Part shown: piece by piece, positions 45,201 through 58,977 of the stretch
Position numbering within the stretch: the stretch's first letter is position 1
How the letters are laid out: each line of letters opens with the position of its first letter
Source of the DNA: Sporodiniella umbellata
Taxonomy: Eukaryota; Mucoromycota; Mucoromycetes; Mucorales; Rhizopodaceae
Direction: 5' to 3'
DNA: 64,000 bases
NCBI GenBank assembly: GCA_025677835.1
Contig: JAIXMR010000047.1
Span: 108,164 to 172,163, forward strand
Notes under the pieces: generated by a model
Database searches by the model: none
Seen by the model: the letters and a program-made list of their open reading frames with translations, nothing else
Told to the model about the DNA's origin: nothing
Made by a program: the position numbers and the translations under genes

Positions 45201-48200
45201 GCGCCATCCATAATCGCTCACTCTGCATCGCCCACACGGTCCAACTTTGAAAAACAAATGCCTCAGGTCCGCACAGTCTTGGAGAAAAATCCAATAAGCC
45301 GTCCCAATTCTACTCACGATTCACAAGAAGGTGACGACAATTACTTTGAGCTTGAGCAGGAGTTAGTGTCAAGAAGTCATCAAACTACTCGTGCTTGGGA
45401 AACATACAACGGCGAAACTCCAGAAATCATTAGTCCATTTTATCATCAAAACCTTGTTGTTCTTTATTCGAATGTCTGCACCTTAACTACTGTTCCATGC
45501 CAAGGCCCCGAAATCCGTATATTTGGCTATTATCGACCACCATCTGATAAAACATTAGGCCAATATATAATGGATCTCTGTGTAGACGCACACCAACCAT
45601 GTACATCGTTTATGTGTGATCATCCTGTACTTCAGCACTATAGATCTTACGCGCATGGAAATGCACGCGTAAATGTGATGATTGAACCTTTTCAGTGTCC
45701 ATTACCTGGAATGTCAGATAAACTACTTATGTGGAGTTACTGCCGAGAATGCAATAAACCGACGCCTGTATTACCAATGTCTGAAAATACTTGGAATTAT
45801 TCTTTTGGTAAATTCCTAGAGATATTTTTGTACCAAGAGGGGATACACTGTAGAGCAGACATCTGTCCTCATGATATATCTAAAAATCATGTGCGCTACT
45901 TTGGGTACATGAACATGACCGTCAGATTCCAGTATGACTCGATTGATCTTTTAGAAGTTACCGTACCACCAATGAAGCTCTATATAAAAAGCAAAATTCA
46001 AAGAAATATTAAGGAAGAAGAGCTTAAATCTTTACGCCTGAAAATCAACCGATTTTACCAGTCTCTTTTAGAGAGAAACAAGTCGTTCCCCTTTGATTTA
46101 GTTGATCCACGGAAATTAGACTCGTGTAAAACTGAACTTCAAGAACTTTCATTGGAATCTCAAGGAGAGAAAAAAGACGCTCTACAGTTACTTCAAAATG
46201 TATATGCTACTTCAGATCCAGACGACACTTTGACCATCAATAGTGTTCGAAGAAATCTTTTTCAAATTGTAGCACATTGGGAAGCTGTATACACAGATTT
46301 TGTTCAATTTTACTTAGAGCCTGAGCGCGAGCTAAAAAAGATAACCACTAATCACTTAAGAAAGATGTTTCCTCCTGACTTATCCAACATGGATACAGAC
46401 GAAAGAACTAAAAGAGCTACTGAGCTAACAGACTTGCCGCTTCTGGGTATAGGATTAGAAGACGATGGTGACGATTGCAGCGTTCAAAAGAAGACTAAAA
46501 CTAATAGCATGACAATGCCCTCACTGGTTTATAGACCTCAGCTAATCAGTACATCTGAAAAATTGAGTACCAGTGCACCAACCGAACCAAGAACTTCCTT
46601 TTTACGACCAGAGTTAAGAAGAAGACTTTCACTGGAGTTAATGCGAGAGCTTAACGAAAAGTTTAAAGAAGATGATTCTAATGGAGGGAACACAGCAAAT
46701 AGTGGATTTGATCACTCTAATAAATATTCTAGACGAACTCCTGGCGCTCTCTCAGCTGCTTTTACCCCATCGCGTATTCCGCTTTACTCTGGAAAAAACG
46801 CTTCCTCATCGTCCTTAAACTCACGCTATAAAAAATCAGGTGACAACAAATCAAACCAAAAGTACGAAAAGTCTATAAGCGATCTACATGGAATTGGTAG
46901 CTCACGTAGACTTCCTGTTCATCAAAGACACCACTCTATATGTCATGGTCAATATAATCAGGCTAAGCCAAAACAGTTATCGGACGATGAGTCGCCTAGC
47001 TATTTACGGAGAAGCACAACTTCTAGAGATAGGCGTTTCCGGTCTCGTTTGCCGCGCAAGAAAACATACATTCAGGTTTACACTCAAGCCAACGATCTTG
47101 TTAAAGAAGACATTGATGATGAATTTTACCCGGACCAGGACGCATTCTCTATATCCTCTCGAAAGTTTTTGAAAACCCCAAGACATCGATACCCTATACT
47201 TACAGACCATTTAAGCGGCACAGATGCAGATCACGATGAAGATTCTGAAGACGATTTGATAACTTCAGATATGGATTACTTTTCTCCTGTGGCTCCTTAT
47301 ACATATCAAGTTCTTGAATCTGAACCTAAAAAGGAAAATGAAAATTCTATTGTTTCAACTGTACAGCCTTATATTGCATTTAGTGATGGACAGATGTCTT
47401 CAGTTTCCGGAGATGACGATACCTTAGATCGCAACTTGCCGTGTGCTTCGGACTTGTTAATGGTACAACAATCTGGCAATGATCATTTAACAATAAAGGA
47501 GCTACACAACATCCACCCAGATCTAACACACAGCCCTGCAAATACTCCTTCTCGCTATATTGCTGCTGATGAAAATAGGCATTCTCCTGAAAAAATGTCG
47601 TTTATGAAAACCTTGACTAATTTCTTAACTGACAGTGGACTAGGAAATCTACTTCCTTTAGAATTGCCTCTGTAAGTCAGAAAAAAAAGGAAAAAAACCC
47701 AAAAAAAGCTAACTTTGCTAGACAATCAACTGAGCACCTGTTCCCAGATTCTTTTGTAGTGGTTCGAGAAGATGAACCAAGTACAATTATTGCTTATACT
47801 CTGAGCTCTGAAGATTACTTGGACAAGATGCACGACATCCAGAATTATCGTCAAGATACACAAGATATTGTGGATATGAAAAAGGCTCCATCTGAGGTTG
47901 CTACAATGGAGGGACTAAATGTACATCAAGATGATATTCAGGGAACGCTACTCAGAGAATCCGGAAGCCACATGAGATACAGTAGGTTTGAACTAAAACG
48001 ACCTTTGCTGATTTTTTTTTTTTTTTTTTTTTTTGCTTTTATCTTTACTATTATTAGATTTCTCTACAGGGTCTACAAAGTTCTTTTGTAAAATATTTTT
48101 TTCGGAGCAATTCGATGCACTTAGGAGAAACTGTGGATGCGATGAAAGTTATATCATGTCTTTAGCAAACTGCATAAAATGGGACTCCTCTGGAGGAAAA

Positions 48201-49136
48201 TCTGGATCTGCCTTTTTAAAAACTAAAGGTACGATAAAAAATAAAAAAATAAAAAAACTAACAAAGTGTGAGCAGACGATCGTCTTTTAATGAAGCAAAT
48301 GTCCAAGTACGAACTCGATGCATTTCTTGGATTTGCACCTGCCTATTTTCAGTATATGTCAGAAGCTTTTTTTAGTGAATTACCTACTGCTTTAGCAAAG
48401 ATTTTTGGATTTTACAGTATTGGATACAAAAATTCGAATACTGGAAAATCTATGAGAATGGATGTTTTAGTCATGGAAAATTTGTTTTATCAAAAAAATG
48501 TGAAAAAGGTATTTTTTAGTACAAACATACGTTTTTGTTTAACGAACTATAGATTTTTGATTTGAAAGGATCTATGAGAAATAGACATGTTCAATCTACT
48601 GGAAAACAAGATGAAGTCCTTTTGGATGAAAACCTAGTAGAATGTAAGTTCATAACGAAAAAGGAAAAAAATTATTTATCAAATTTAGTGATTTATCAAT
48701 CCCCACTATTCATAAGAGCACACTCTAAAGAAATTCTACGAAGTTCACTGCATAACGACACACTGTTTTTGTCCAACAGAAACGTAATGGACTATTCCTT
48801 ACTTGTTGGGATCGATACAGAACGACAAGAACTAGTTGTGGGCATTGTTGGTAAACTTTTATTTATTTATAATTAAAGAAAAACTAAAATACATTGGTAG
48901 ATTTCATCCGAACGTTCACATGGGATAAAAAGCTTGAAAGCTGGGTTAAAGAGTCTGGTATATTGGGAGGAGGAGGTAAAGAACCGACAATTGTTTCGCC
49001 ACGACAATACAGAATAAGGTTCAGGGAAGCCATGGAAAGATATTTCCTAATGGTTCCTGATTTTTGGGCTCTTACTCGGCAAAATAGAGCTTACACCGTT
49101 TTACATCATCATCAAGAGCCTTCCATAAATTTGTAA
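42216..49136 (+). CDS. FAB1: 1-phosphatidylinositol-3-phosphate 5-kinase FAB1 (PIKfyve)
   Basis: Makes PI(3,5)P2 on vacuole/endosome membranes. ATG 42216. Order of domains: disordered Ser-rich start; FYVE finger beginning [13 protein letters not shown] with [10 protein letters not shown], split by an intron after the CG codons and continuing [10 protein letters not shown] and VRVCNFC; a long linker; a TCP1/GroEL-like domain with [33 protein letters not shown] and [10 protein letters not shown]; a Cys-containing CCR-type region with [18 protein letters not shown]; a long disordered acidic stretch; then the PIPK domain in several short exons. Catalytic signatures include [32 protein letters not shown] and [14 protein letters not shown]. 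The central exon alone codes for about 1,550 residues; the whole is roughly 2,100, normal for fungal Fab1. One intron has a 23-nt T run (48012-48034). Confidence 0.96.
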
Positions 49137-49162
49137 ATAGTTACATATAAACGTACTTCAAT

Positions 49163-49203
49163 TTATTATTATTATTATTATTATTGTTATTGTTATTGTT
49201 ATG
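49163..49203. repeat. Trinucleotide microsatellite (ATT)n/(GTT)n between FAB1 and a convergent gene
   Basis: About 41 bp of ATT repeats passing into TTG/TTA units, inside the 113-bp tail-to-tail spacer between the FAB1 stop and the stop of the membrane protein gene. Likely 3' UTR of one or both. Confidence 0.85.
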
Positions 49204-49249
49204 AATGTTGTAAATATTGTGACTTTTTTTTTTGCTACTGTTTGAGTAC

Positions 49250-51034
49250 TTATGGGAGGTTGGTACGTTTACTATTACGTGGAGCATTATCTAAGGATTT
49301 TCTTCTTCCTCGCAATTGATCCACATATGAAGTATCGATAAAATATTCGGCTAAAATAATTTCTAGCTCCTCCACTCTGGAAATTAGTTCATTGTTTCTG
49401 AGATGCTCCCTCATAAGCAAATTCTGTATATCTCTATTTGCTTCAGATAGGCCTTCTGTTGGTTTTGAAGTGACAGCATTTTCAGTTTTGGGTGAATATA
49501 CAAACGGGTCACTGATTGATAAAGAGGATCCCGAGTGGTGTGGAATATTTGTTTTATCATCAAACAAAGGCTCAAAAGTACTGTTGTTCCCAAACTGAAG
49601 CTGAATATTATCCAAGTATACTCCTTCTTCAATTGTACTTTTATCAAACGATTTCATTCGACTATTTTCTTTTGTCAAAGCGCTTTTTCTTCTCTGGGAT
49701 TCTGTGTGTGTTTTGGTTTCTCTATTCTTTTTGTCGTTAAAAAACCATGGGACATACGAAGGTGAAGAACTAGCCATAGGTCGATTACGTATAAGCGTTT
49801 CGTCGCTATATCTATCCTTTCGATGCTTTTGCTTGCTAATAAACACTGGAACATGATGTACTAGACCCCAGGGTGTTAGCCTAGTCATACCAAAGAATAA
49901 AATATACAGTGTAGTTAAAACACCATAGCATCCTCCTGCCAAAGCTAGTGAAGCAAGTAGTGTATGCTGTCTAACTTCTGTCTAAAATAAATTTAAGTTT
50001 CAGTCTTATATTACTAAAGTACCTTAACGTCAATAGAGCCCTGTGCTAACTGCACGCTTAGCATTCCATGAAACAGCTATGTAGAATACATAAGTTTTTC
50101 TCTTTCTCCAGGAAAAACACTTACGCTTCGGTTAAAAGGCGGGTTAGGAGGGTTATCCAAAAGTGGCCAGGTTCTTTCAGAGGGAATAAGAGTATTGATA
50201 TCAATATAGTTAGGCGTCTAATAAACGAGATGAGCTTAATAATATCTATAAGTTGCTTTACAAATCCTATGACAGCTGCAGCATCTCGCGGTTTAATAGC
50301 TCTATAGCGCTGCGGAACGTAAAAGATACTTGAAGTATGATTCAAATAGGTAGTTGCTCTGGTAGTGCCAGACTTTATGTTGTTGTAAATCAAAGTCTTT
50401 TAAGAAAATTTCAACAGAAAAATAAGCTTTCTTTTCCATTTCGTTTTTTCAAAACAACTTACTTCCATAGGCGAGTCGCCTACAGTTTTCTTCTTCCATG
50501 AATTAAAACGTGGATCGTAAAGTTGAACCGCCATAGCGGGTGTTGATAGAGATGCATAGGTAACATTGTATAGATTGTCTATTTTCCAGTAGAAATCCAA
50601 TCTCAATAAAGCATTATGGTTATCATGAGAAAGCCCAGTTGTCATATGATAGGTTCCGTTTGTCTCAAATGCATAGCACTGAGATACGCTTCCATCACTT
50701 ACACCTTTTCTAAAGAAACGATTCCAACAGTTCTCAATAGGAATAGAAGTCCAGTTAGTATACATGGCTGTACAATAAACGATTGTCATGGTCGAGTTTT
50801 GTACACAAAACTCTATATCGGGTGTGTCAGTTGTAGAGACGATCGGTTCGGATGAGTTTTCAATCAATGGGTGATCGCGGTATATCTAAGCTATAGTAAG
50901 ATAAAAAAAGAAAGCCGTAAGTAACCACTTACAAGGTTAATCAGATATCCACAAAAAGCTAGAAAGAGGGCTCCCATTATTATTGCTGTAGAACCTCTAC
51001 TGTATACCAAAGCCCTTGGCTCCAAAGGCTTCAT
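49250..51034 (-). CDS. Uncharacterised membrane protein, two transmembrane segments, N-glycosylation-rich ectodomain
   Basis: ATG 51034 gives KPLEPRALVYSRGSTAIIMG, then ALFLAFCGYLINL (TM1). A roughly 280-residue non-hydrophobic region with many NxS/T sites follows (NSSE, NSTM, NWTS, NGTY, NVTY, NHTS) and several Cys, so it is probably extracellular or lumenal. Splicing (GTAAAG..TTATTAG) joins AAAVIGF to TPNYIDINTLIPSERTWPLL; further exons give FNRS, then LFHGMLSVQLAQGSIDVK, and TM2 TLLASLALAGGCYGVLTTLYILFFG. The cytosolic tail is basic/Ser-rich with a terminal coiled coil (LMREHLRNNELISRVEELEIIL). It resembles plasma membrane sensors in layout only; no known family was recognised. About 520 residues. 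Confidence 0.75.
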
Positions 51035-53313
51035 TTTGTTAGTTTTTAAACCAAAAAATTGTCTACAGTCACTTATTTACTTTTCTGTAACACGCTTCTG
51101 GTATAAAATGCATTTTTTTTTAGACTGGGGGTATAGGAAAACAAAGCTAGAAATAAAAACGAAAAAAAATAACGAAGAAAACGCAAACAAACAATAAATC
51201 AGTCTTAGGCTTGCTTTTATTTTGACACTGCATTATGTGTTACACGAAAAGCAGTGTTTTGAGGAACTTCCAGCCTATTAGACAGCAATGAGGTTATGTT
51301 ATGCACAGCCTTTTTTTTTTAGAGGCTGAGCACTGCCAGCATCAATAGCTGCATTGCTTTTACTCTTTGTAAGATTTGGTAGTGACTAAAAGTGTATACA
51401 GGGTAAACTCTAAATTCCAAAATTTGGTTTTAACCATTTCAGTTACTGTATCATGCTTGATTGAGCGCAGAGAATCTAAAGAAAAAATTAAGTCTAGAGG
51501 CTTTTAGAGAGTAAAAATATGTTTTTTTAGGTTACGTGTGAGGCCTTTCGTTAGAAACAAGAATGAAAACAGGCTGTTTATTGTGAGAGGAGAATTAAAA
51601 AATTCGCAATAAATATGTCGGTACGCTACTACTCGTGCTGTATGCTAAAATGCAATAGACACTCAGTGTCGCTGATTTCTATTCAGAATGTCTACTGCCT
51701 GAGCATACAGTATTTGATAAAACATAAGATCTAGACTGACACCAATGTAGTGATAACAGATGACTTTAAATTTTTTCTATTAATTTACAATACGCAATGC
51801 GGCCATTTATTGGCTCTACAAAGCCTAAAGACTTAGTAAAACCTTTTTTAGAAGATGTATTTTTTCTAAAGTTACAAACATGTTTGTCTTATTGGAAACT
51901 CTTTCTCAGAACAAAAAAGCAGTCTTCAACCTAAACAAAATAAAACCCAAGCTATTGGCTTTGCTAAATTCGCTTGATATAACACATGAACATAGTTATA
52001 CGTGTAATTCCTATAAAAAGAGTTCAGTTATAAAGAGATTTCAGTTGTCCAATCCTGGCTAAGCTAAAACGTTTTGTTTAAGAAATAGTGAGTGTATCAG
52101 ACTTAGATGGTTTGCTAAACCAACGGGAGACAAGAGGTGGTAGCTCTGTAGTCTCATTTTTTCCTTTGCTAGTTTTGACCAAAAGTCTAAGTGAATATCA
52201 AGTCCGTTGAAGTAAACGAGCCCAGCACTTTCTAATAATGGTTCTAACTTAAACAATTTGTATGTTTGTTTCTAACAAGCTCAATATTCAAAGCAATTTT
52301 TCCATTACATAATGCAACTAATATTAGCAAAAGAGTGCAGTATAAACCCCTATAAAAGCAAGGGATTTGAGAAAAAAATGTAGTAAATTTGGAATGGGCT
52401 TTCTCTTTATAACAATAAAGGCTTAGAGGTATGAAAATGAACGACAATAAGGTTTGTAGATCTGAAAGTACGCCAGAGACATTTTGAAAATATACCTCAC
52501 AATTTTAGAAAGGTATCCCCAACCAATAAAATAAGTCTTACGGTATGTACTTCTATTTTAGGACATCTCAATAAAAAAGTGGCATGTCTGAAGGGTAAGC
52601 ATAGCTAATCAAACATACGACGATGCTTGGATGTTAGCTGTCTCCAAAAGTTTTAAAAGATAGTTTTTCAAATATTAACAGGTAGTTTATAACTTTGAGC
52701 ACTAGAGTAGCTTGTATTGGCTGACTGATACACAAAAGCTTGCTTTGCTTAACTACTGCTGTGACAATGGTTTTACGTGCCTTAACCCAATTAGAAGCAA
52801 AAGGCGATATTCGATTATCGTAGTTGCTACTGTATAGTAAGCTTTTATAGAGACATTACAAGATGTCTACTTGAAGTAGAAAAAAACAGTATTACACTTG
52901 TTGTCGATAAGCTTTAGTAGCAATTAGTATTCAGATCAAAGTTTTATACAGCGTCTTAGGGTTTGCTGGAGCCATTAATTACCACTATAATTTGACGACC
53001 TAAGCGATTCAAAACTTCTTGCCAAAAAACCCTATTTAAACAGTCATACACTTGTATGCTGATGTGCTAGTTTAAAAACAATTGATATAAGAAAATGCCA
53101 GAGAAATCAAAGCAACCTTTTCAAATCAAGCGGAGGAAAAAAAAGGTGACTTGTGGTAGCACAAAATTGCTCTTCATGTGTGCTTGTCATGTATTTCTCT
53201 TTTTCTAAAGCCAAGAAATGGCATAAAGAAGATCAATTCTCTTCATAGCTTATTTTTTCCCCTCTCCTCCCCCCTTTTTTTTTTAATTTCAAAAAAATTG
53301 CTTTTACTGCATA
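51035..53313. promoter_or_regulatory. 2.3 kb divergent intergenic region (membrane protein gene / GCN2)
   Basis: Between two divergent starts. Open frames at 51880-52062 (+), 52059-52256 and 52244-52447 (-) have no family match. Short palindromes include ccaaaatttgg near 51417-51427 and gacactcagtgtc near 51658-51670. The last 60 bp before GCN2 are pyrimidine-rich. It is unusually long for a promoter in this window and may include a non-coding RNA or a long 5' leader such as GCN2 regulators sometimes have. Confidence 0.45.
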
Positions 53314-54824
53314 ATGAATTTTGAGGAGCTCCAAGAAATTCAATCAAATGAGATCGAGGCTTTAAAAGCAATATTTATGGATGATTTTAAAGAAGTAGTT
53401 AACAAGTCAGCATGGAAGGTAGCAGCTATATAAAACTCACGCTTTCGCCAAAGTAACGCTTTTGATTTATTCTTTTTTAACAGGTTGCCCATACAGATCC
53501 TGAATTCATACTGCGTCTAAGTCCTTTAGGCGTAGAAGAAAGCGATGCTCACGTTTCTGTAGACCTGAAAGTTCGCTTTCCCCGATCGTATCCTAACAAA
53601 CTTCCAGAACTACATTTAATCGCGCCTAAGGGTCTGACTTCTTCAGTCCTTCAACAGCTAAACTTATCGCTCCACAAAACAGCCCAGGAGCTTTTAGGGC
53701 AGGAAATGATGTACGATCTAAGTGATTTTGTTCGCGCTTTTCTGGCAAATCACAACATACCTCCACCTCCCACTTCTAAATTGACTCTTCATGAGCAAAT
53801 GATGATCCGAAATGAGCAAGATCTAATGATTGAAAGAAGACGCGAAGTGGAGGAAGAAAGTCGGAGGCAAAAAGAGCTTGAAGCTGAGCTACGTGTTCAG
53901 TCCGCAAAGATGAATGAGCAAATACAACAAGATATTGAGAGAAAAAGAGAACATGCACGTGCAGCACTGGAGCAAAGACAACAAAAGTTGGGCTTTGCAG
54001 ATACAGAGGATGATATGCATCTGGAGTTCCAAGAAATGGATAACACAGGCAACCGGCTAATTACTTTCGAAAATATAACTGAGGTTGCGGTTGCATCTAA
54101 CGATAACCTTATAGTAAGTGTCAACGCAACTACATTTGCACTGCATTTATCTAAAAATTGCTTAGAATGTATGCTTTCGATCTGTGGCCTTGACTTCTTT
54201 GGTTGGAGGTGATACAATTGGGGAAATATATATGGCACAGCCTATCAATTACAAATTGGAAGGAGAACCGTTTAATATTGAGAAAATGGACGGTCAGCCA
54301 TTGCCTGCATTACTGGCGATAAAAAAAGTAGATATATCTGGATCCTACTATACAACTTTAGCAGGAAAAAGGAAATTGCAGGACGTCGAGAAGGAGTTGG
54401 ATCGCCTAAGAAAAGTGAGGCATCCACACGTTTTAAGTGTATATGATGCCCGTCTGGATCGCAATGAAATGGACAGAAACTGCTGGACTTTGTATATTAT
54501 GATGGGATATGAGCAAGGCGGAACATTGCACGATCTACTTTTTAAATGTGGTGGTGGGTTGAGACTAAGTATTATACGCAAGTATATGAATCAACTTCTC
54601 TGGGCTCTGAATGATATACACTTAAATAGCTTTATTTGCAGAGGTAAGTCAACAATATTATCTAGAGTTCTAGCTTTGACTCTTTACAGAAATTCGATCC
54701 GATAGCATATACTGTACCAACAACCAATCTGTAAAGCTTGCACATATAAGTTATAATAAGCGGTTATATGGTAAAAGTGGACTTCATTGGGCTTTAATCA
54801 AACCTCATTAATTTCTTTTATCTT

Positions 54825-54871
<47 letters not shown>

Positions 54872-57800
54872 TTTAAACAAGTCCAATCCGTTACTAGAAA
54901 CTTCTAGTGATATATCGAACGAGCTACCTCCATTGTGGCTACCACCCGAAATAAAAGAACGTCCAGGGCTCTATAATCGAAAATCAGATATTTGGTATAT
55001 AGGTATCGTTTTTTTGGAAATGCTTTGGGGGGTTGGAGTAGTCAACGACTACGAAAATTTTGATTCTTTTTTGGCTGCTTCATCACAAGATATTCCCGAG
55101 GTTGCTATATCGTTTGCAAAGAAAATATTAGATACTGACCCCAAAAAGCGGCTTACAGCTATTGAATTAATGAATGATCCTTTTCTGTCAGGCGAGCCAG
55201 ACAGCGCTCAACCAGGACAACGGTCAACAGAGTCTAATCCCAAGTTTGTCCCCAAACAGAACGTTAACCAAAATAGAACAGAAGGCAGGCCGCTTTATCA
55301 TAGAACATCTTCTGAAAAAACCGTATCGCCGCACAATGATGCTATGTCTCAACGTCTTTTTGGAACGTCCCATTACCCATCTACAAGAAATGTAGCCACT
55401 GTCTCTACCGACCTTGTATCGTCCAACGTTAAAGAATCCCGATATAGAACCGACTTTGAAGAAATCGAATTTTTAGGCAAAGGCGGATTTGGTGAGGTTG
55501 TCAAAGCAAGAAATCGACTTGACGGCAGACTGTATGCAGTTAAAAAAATAAGGCTTGATCCTAAAGATAGTGAAGATCTTAAAAAAATTCTAAGGGAAGT
55601 TCATTCTCTATCCAGTTTACATCATCAGTATGTTGTTAGATATTTTGCTACCTGGTTTGAAGACGAAGATGGTTCAAGTCTTAGAGGCAATAGTGGTAGT
55701 GACAGTGAGGAGTACTCAGATGAGGATGATATGGGATCTGACTATGATGAAGAGGATGCAGATGTAAGCGCTTACAAACAGTTTGACGATTTTTTGTCGA
55801 CTGATAAGCACGGATCCAAAAGCAAAAGCAAAAGTTATTCCAATATATACTTTAACGATGACAATACCAGTACAAGCAGTGACAGTGATAAGGACAACGA
55901 GTTCGATGGGGATGCAGAAAAGTATGATGCTGATTTTATATCCTTTGGTGCGTACAGTAACGATAAAACTAGTCCTAGTGACGATACAATCAGTACAGAA
56001 AAATACGCTGTCAGTTATGCTAAACAGCAAAGGAACAAAAAAAAAAGTAGTGAAAAAAGTTCGGATTTTTCAAAGCCTCAGCACCGAACCAGAGTTCTGT
56101 ATATTCAGATGGAGTACTGCGAGAAAAAAACTCTTCGGGATGTTATTGATGAAGGTATTGAAGAACAAGAAGCGTGGAGACTCTTTAGACATATTCTGGA
56201 AGGGTTGGTACATATCCACTCTCAGGGAATGATACATCGAGACCTTAAACCTGCAAATATTTTCTTGGATTCAAATAACGATGTTAAAATTGGAGATTTT
56301 GGCTTGGCTACATCCAGCCAGACATTAGTTGAAAACAGCCAGTCATATTCCCGAACGGCAAGCCAAGTTCGTATTTGCAATAACGCAGAGGTCGTTCCTG
56401 CTTCTGCTAGCTATGCAGGATACTCAGCCTCGAATCACAACTTGGATGAGAGCATGACGACAGGTGTAGGTACTACATTTTATGTATCCCCTGAAGTGAT
56501 GCCCAATCAATCTGGAGCTACAGTTGGTATGCGATACAATCAGAAAGTGGACATGTTTTCTTTAGGAATTATATTTTTTGAAATGTGTTACCAGTTTTCT
56601 ACAGGGATGCAACGAGTGATTGTTTTAAATGAGCTTCGCAATGGGACTTTTCCCTCTGATTTTCCAAATAACTATGTTCACCAGAAAAAGATCATAAGTA
56701 TTTTATTATCCCCTCAACCTAAAGATCGCCCCAACAGCTTTGAACTACTTCGAAGTGATCTTCTACCCCCAAAACTTGAAGACGAATACATCAAGGAGTG
56801 TGTACGAACCATTGCTAACCCAAATACACCTTATTATGACAAGTTAATGTCTGCTATGTTTTCGCAATCCCCAGACAGGCTTAAAGATCTTACTTACGAC
56901 TATCAGTCTAGTATGGAAATTCCTTTTGACCCATTTAGTCATTTATTTTTGGATCGTATTCGAGAACACATGGCGAAGACTTTTAGAAGACATGGTGCTA
57001 TTGAAGTTTCTGCACCTTTACTTATTCCTAAAAACGATTTGTACGAATGGAACTGGAAAACGCCTGTGTATTTGATGGACTCTAGAGGATCTTTAAATCA
57101 GCTTCCGTATGATCAAACGGTGCCTTTTGCCCGATGTGTAGCTCGACAAAAGGGATTTTCAGAGTTAAAGCGATTTACTTTTGACAAAGTCTACAGAGAA
57201 AATCAGAGCGGAGGGCAGCCTGAAGCCGTTTTTGAAGCCGACTTTGATATTGTCCATAAAGAAACAGCTGCCTTTATGGTACCGGATGCAGAAGTACTAA
57301 AAGTAGTAGAGGAAGTATTAGAAGAACTTCCTCCATATAAAAATGGCAACTTTTATTTTATGATAAACCATACAAACATTGCCGACCTTATATTAGATAG
57401 CTGCAGAGTGCCTCCCGACATCAGGAAAGGCGTACTTGTTGCCTTATCTAGTTTAGGAAGAGTCCCCTCCTTTGCTGCAGTCAGAAATGTTTTAAAACTG
57501 AAATTCCATGTACAAAAAAGCGTTCTTGACGAATTGTCTTTATTCAATATACAAGGTAAGCTATTAGACTCATGCTATGAATTTTTCCTAGCCCTTTTCT
57601 TTTAAAAAATTTCTTTATTCATTTTTTGTTAGGCGAGCTGGAAACTGTCTCACGAAAGGTTGAAAACTTGCTGACAGGAAACCATAAAATTGTGTTTAGA
57701 GAAAACGTAAGCGCGCTTAGAACGTTGATTGTAGTAAGCAAGCATATTGGAATCCATCACAAGATTATCTTCCATCCTCTATTGGTATACAATAATCACT

Positions 57801-58977
57801 TCTACAAAGGCGGGTTGATCTTTGAAACAATAAGCGATACAATCGATTCTAAGCGAAAAGATGTTTTGGCAGTTGGCGGCCGGTACGACTTTTTAATACA
57901 GCATTTTGCTCATCCCAACGCAGCTGTCAATCGTCAGCTTCGTGCGGTAGGTGTGAATATTGCTGTTCAAAAACTTGTTCGGCATTTAGATCTTCATCAA
58001 TCTGAACAGATCAAGCACCTTATGAAAGTCAAAGATGAGAAAATGAGGAGCTTTGGGGCATGGGCCCCTAAAACGTGCGATGTCTATGTAGCTAGTTTCG
58101 GAAAGGTTTTACTTCAAGAGCGTATGGATCTCGTCAATGAGCTTTGGAGCCATGGTATACGAGCTCAATTTCAATATTATGATGACGATCAAGATGGTCT
58201 ATCTCCAGAAGACCTTATCTCTCTCTGCAAAAAAGCGTGTATAAACTGGATTGTCATTGTAAAGCATAAAAATTCAGAAAATAATAAGGCTGAGATGACA
58301 GTCAAAGTGAAAGACGTTTTAAGAAAAACCGAAACTGAAATTGGCAAATCAGATCTATGCCAGTGGCTAACTTCAGAAATCAATGAACAATCAAGAATCG
58401 ACTCTGTAGTAAAAGTTCGAAGCAAGCATGAACTAAAGTCAAAAGACAACTCTGATTCAGGTAAAAGGGAAAAAAAGTGATGGTCTATATATCTAAGCCT
58501 TATTTAGCTCGTAACGATCACTTTTCGTTGGAGATGAACAAGCCTGAGAATATGGAGCAAAAAAAAACAGCATTTGAAGTGAACCTAGTGTTTAGTGAGG
58601 GGCGTGGTAAAGAACGCACCAAGACAAAACACAAACACAAAACTGTGATCACAGATAAAGGTATTTATACATATTTCCGCTATATTATCTCATTATTCAT
58701 AGCTATCAATCGACTTTCACCAATTATTGATGAACAAAAAAAAAGTGTGCAAGTCATTGCTTCTGACCTTCCAAAAGATACTATCCAAAATGTGATAGGA
58801 TTTACTCTTTGGCAAGATGACGAATACAAAAAACTTCTGGATGAGGTTGGCGTTAGCCATCATGATACATTGCATAAAGTCAGACAATCTATTCTGAAGT
58901 TGATTGAAGCCAAACACAAGTGCGTATGGCTTTATTCCCATAAAGACGACTTTGCTTTACTTTACTGTTTATCTTAA
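53314..58977 (+). CDS. GCN2: eIF2-alpha kinase GCN2
   Basis: Amino-acid starvation kinase. ATG 53314 and exon 2 (from 53484) encode the RWD domain (LQEIQSNEIEALKAIFMDDF, FPRSYPNKLPELHL). A charged coiled linker follows, then a degenerate pseudokinase (PPEIKERPGLYNRKSDIWYI, with no HRD). The true kinase has LGKGGFGEVVKARN, AVKKI, an acidic Ser/Asp-rich insert of about 140 residues, YIQMEYCEKKTLRDVI, MIHRDLKPANIFLD, DFGLA and TTFYVSPEV. Next comes the HisRS-like domain (FSHLFLDRIREHMAKTFRRHG, ARCVARQKGF) with, after the intron near 57555-57632, LVYNNHFYKGGLIFE and GGRYDFLI. The C-terminal dimerisation/ribosome-binding part ends HKDDFALLYCLS. About nine introns, including one with 42 consecutive T. 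All catalytic residues are present. Confidence 0.95.
54827..54868 (+). repeat. 42-nt T run forming the polypyrimidine tract of a GCN2 intron
   Basis: Uninterrupted T42 directly before the acceptor AG of the intron that ends at 54870; the next exon begins with the Asp-Leu-Asn codons of the GCN2 pseudokinase. It is the longest homopolymer in the window and likely to vary between isolates or be miscalled in sequencing. Confidence 0.9.

Noticed and set aside
47004..47210. Frames opposite the FAB1 linker
   Set aside because: Antisense shadows of a very long conserved exon.
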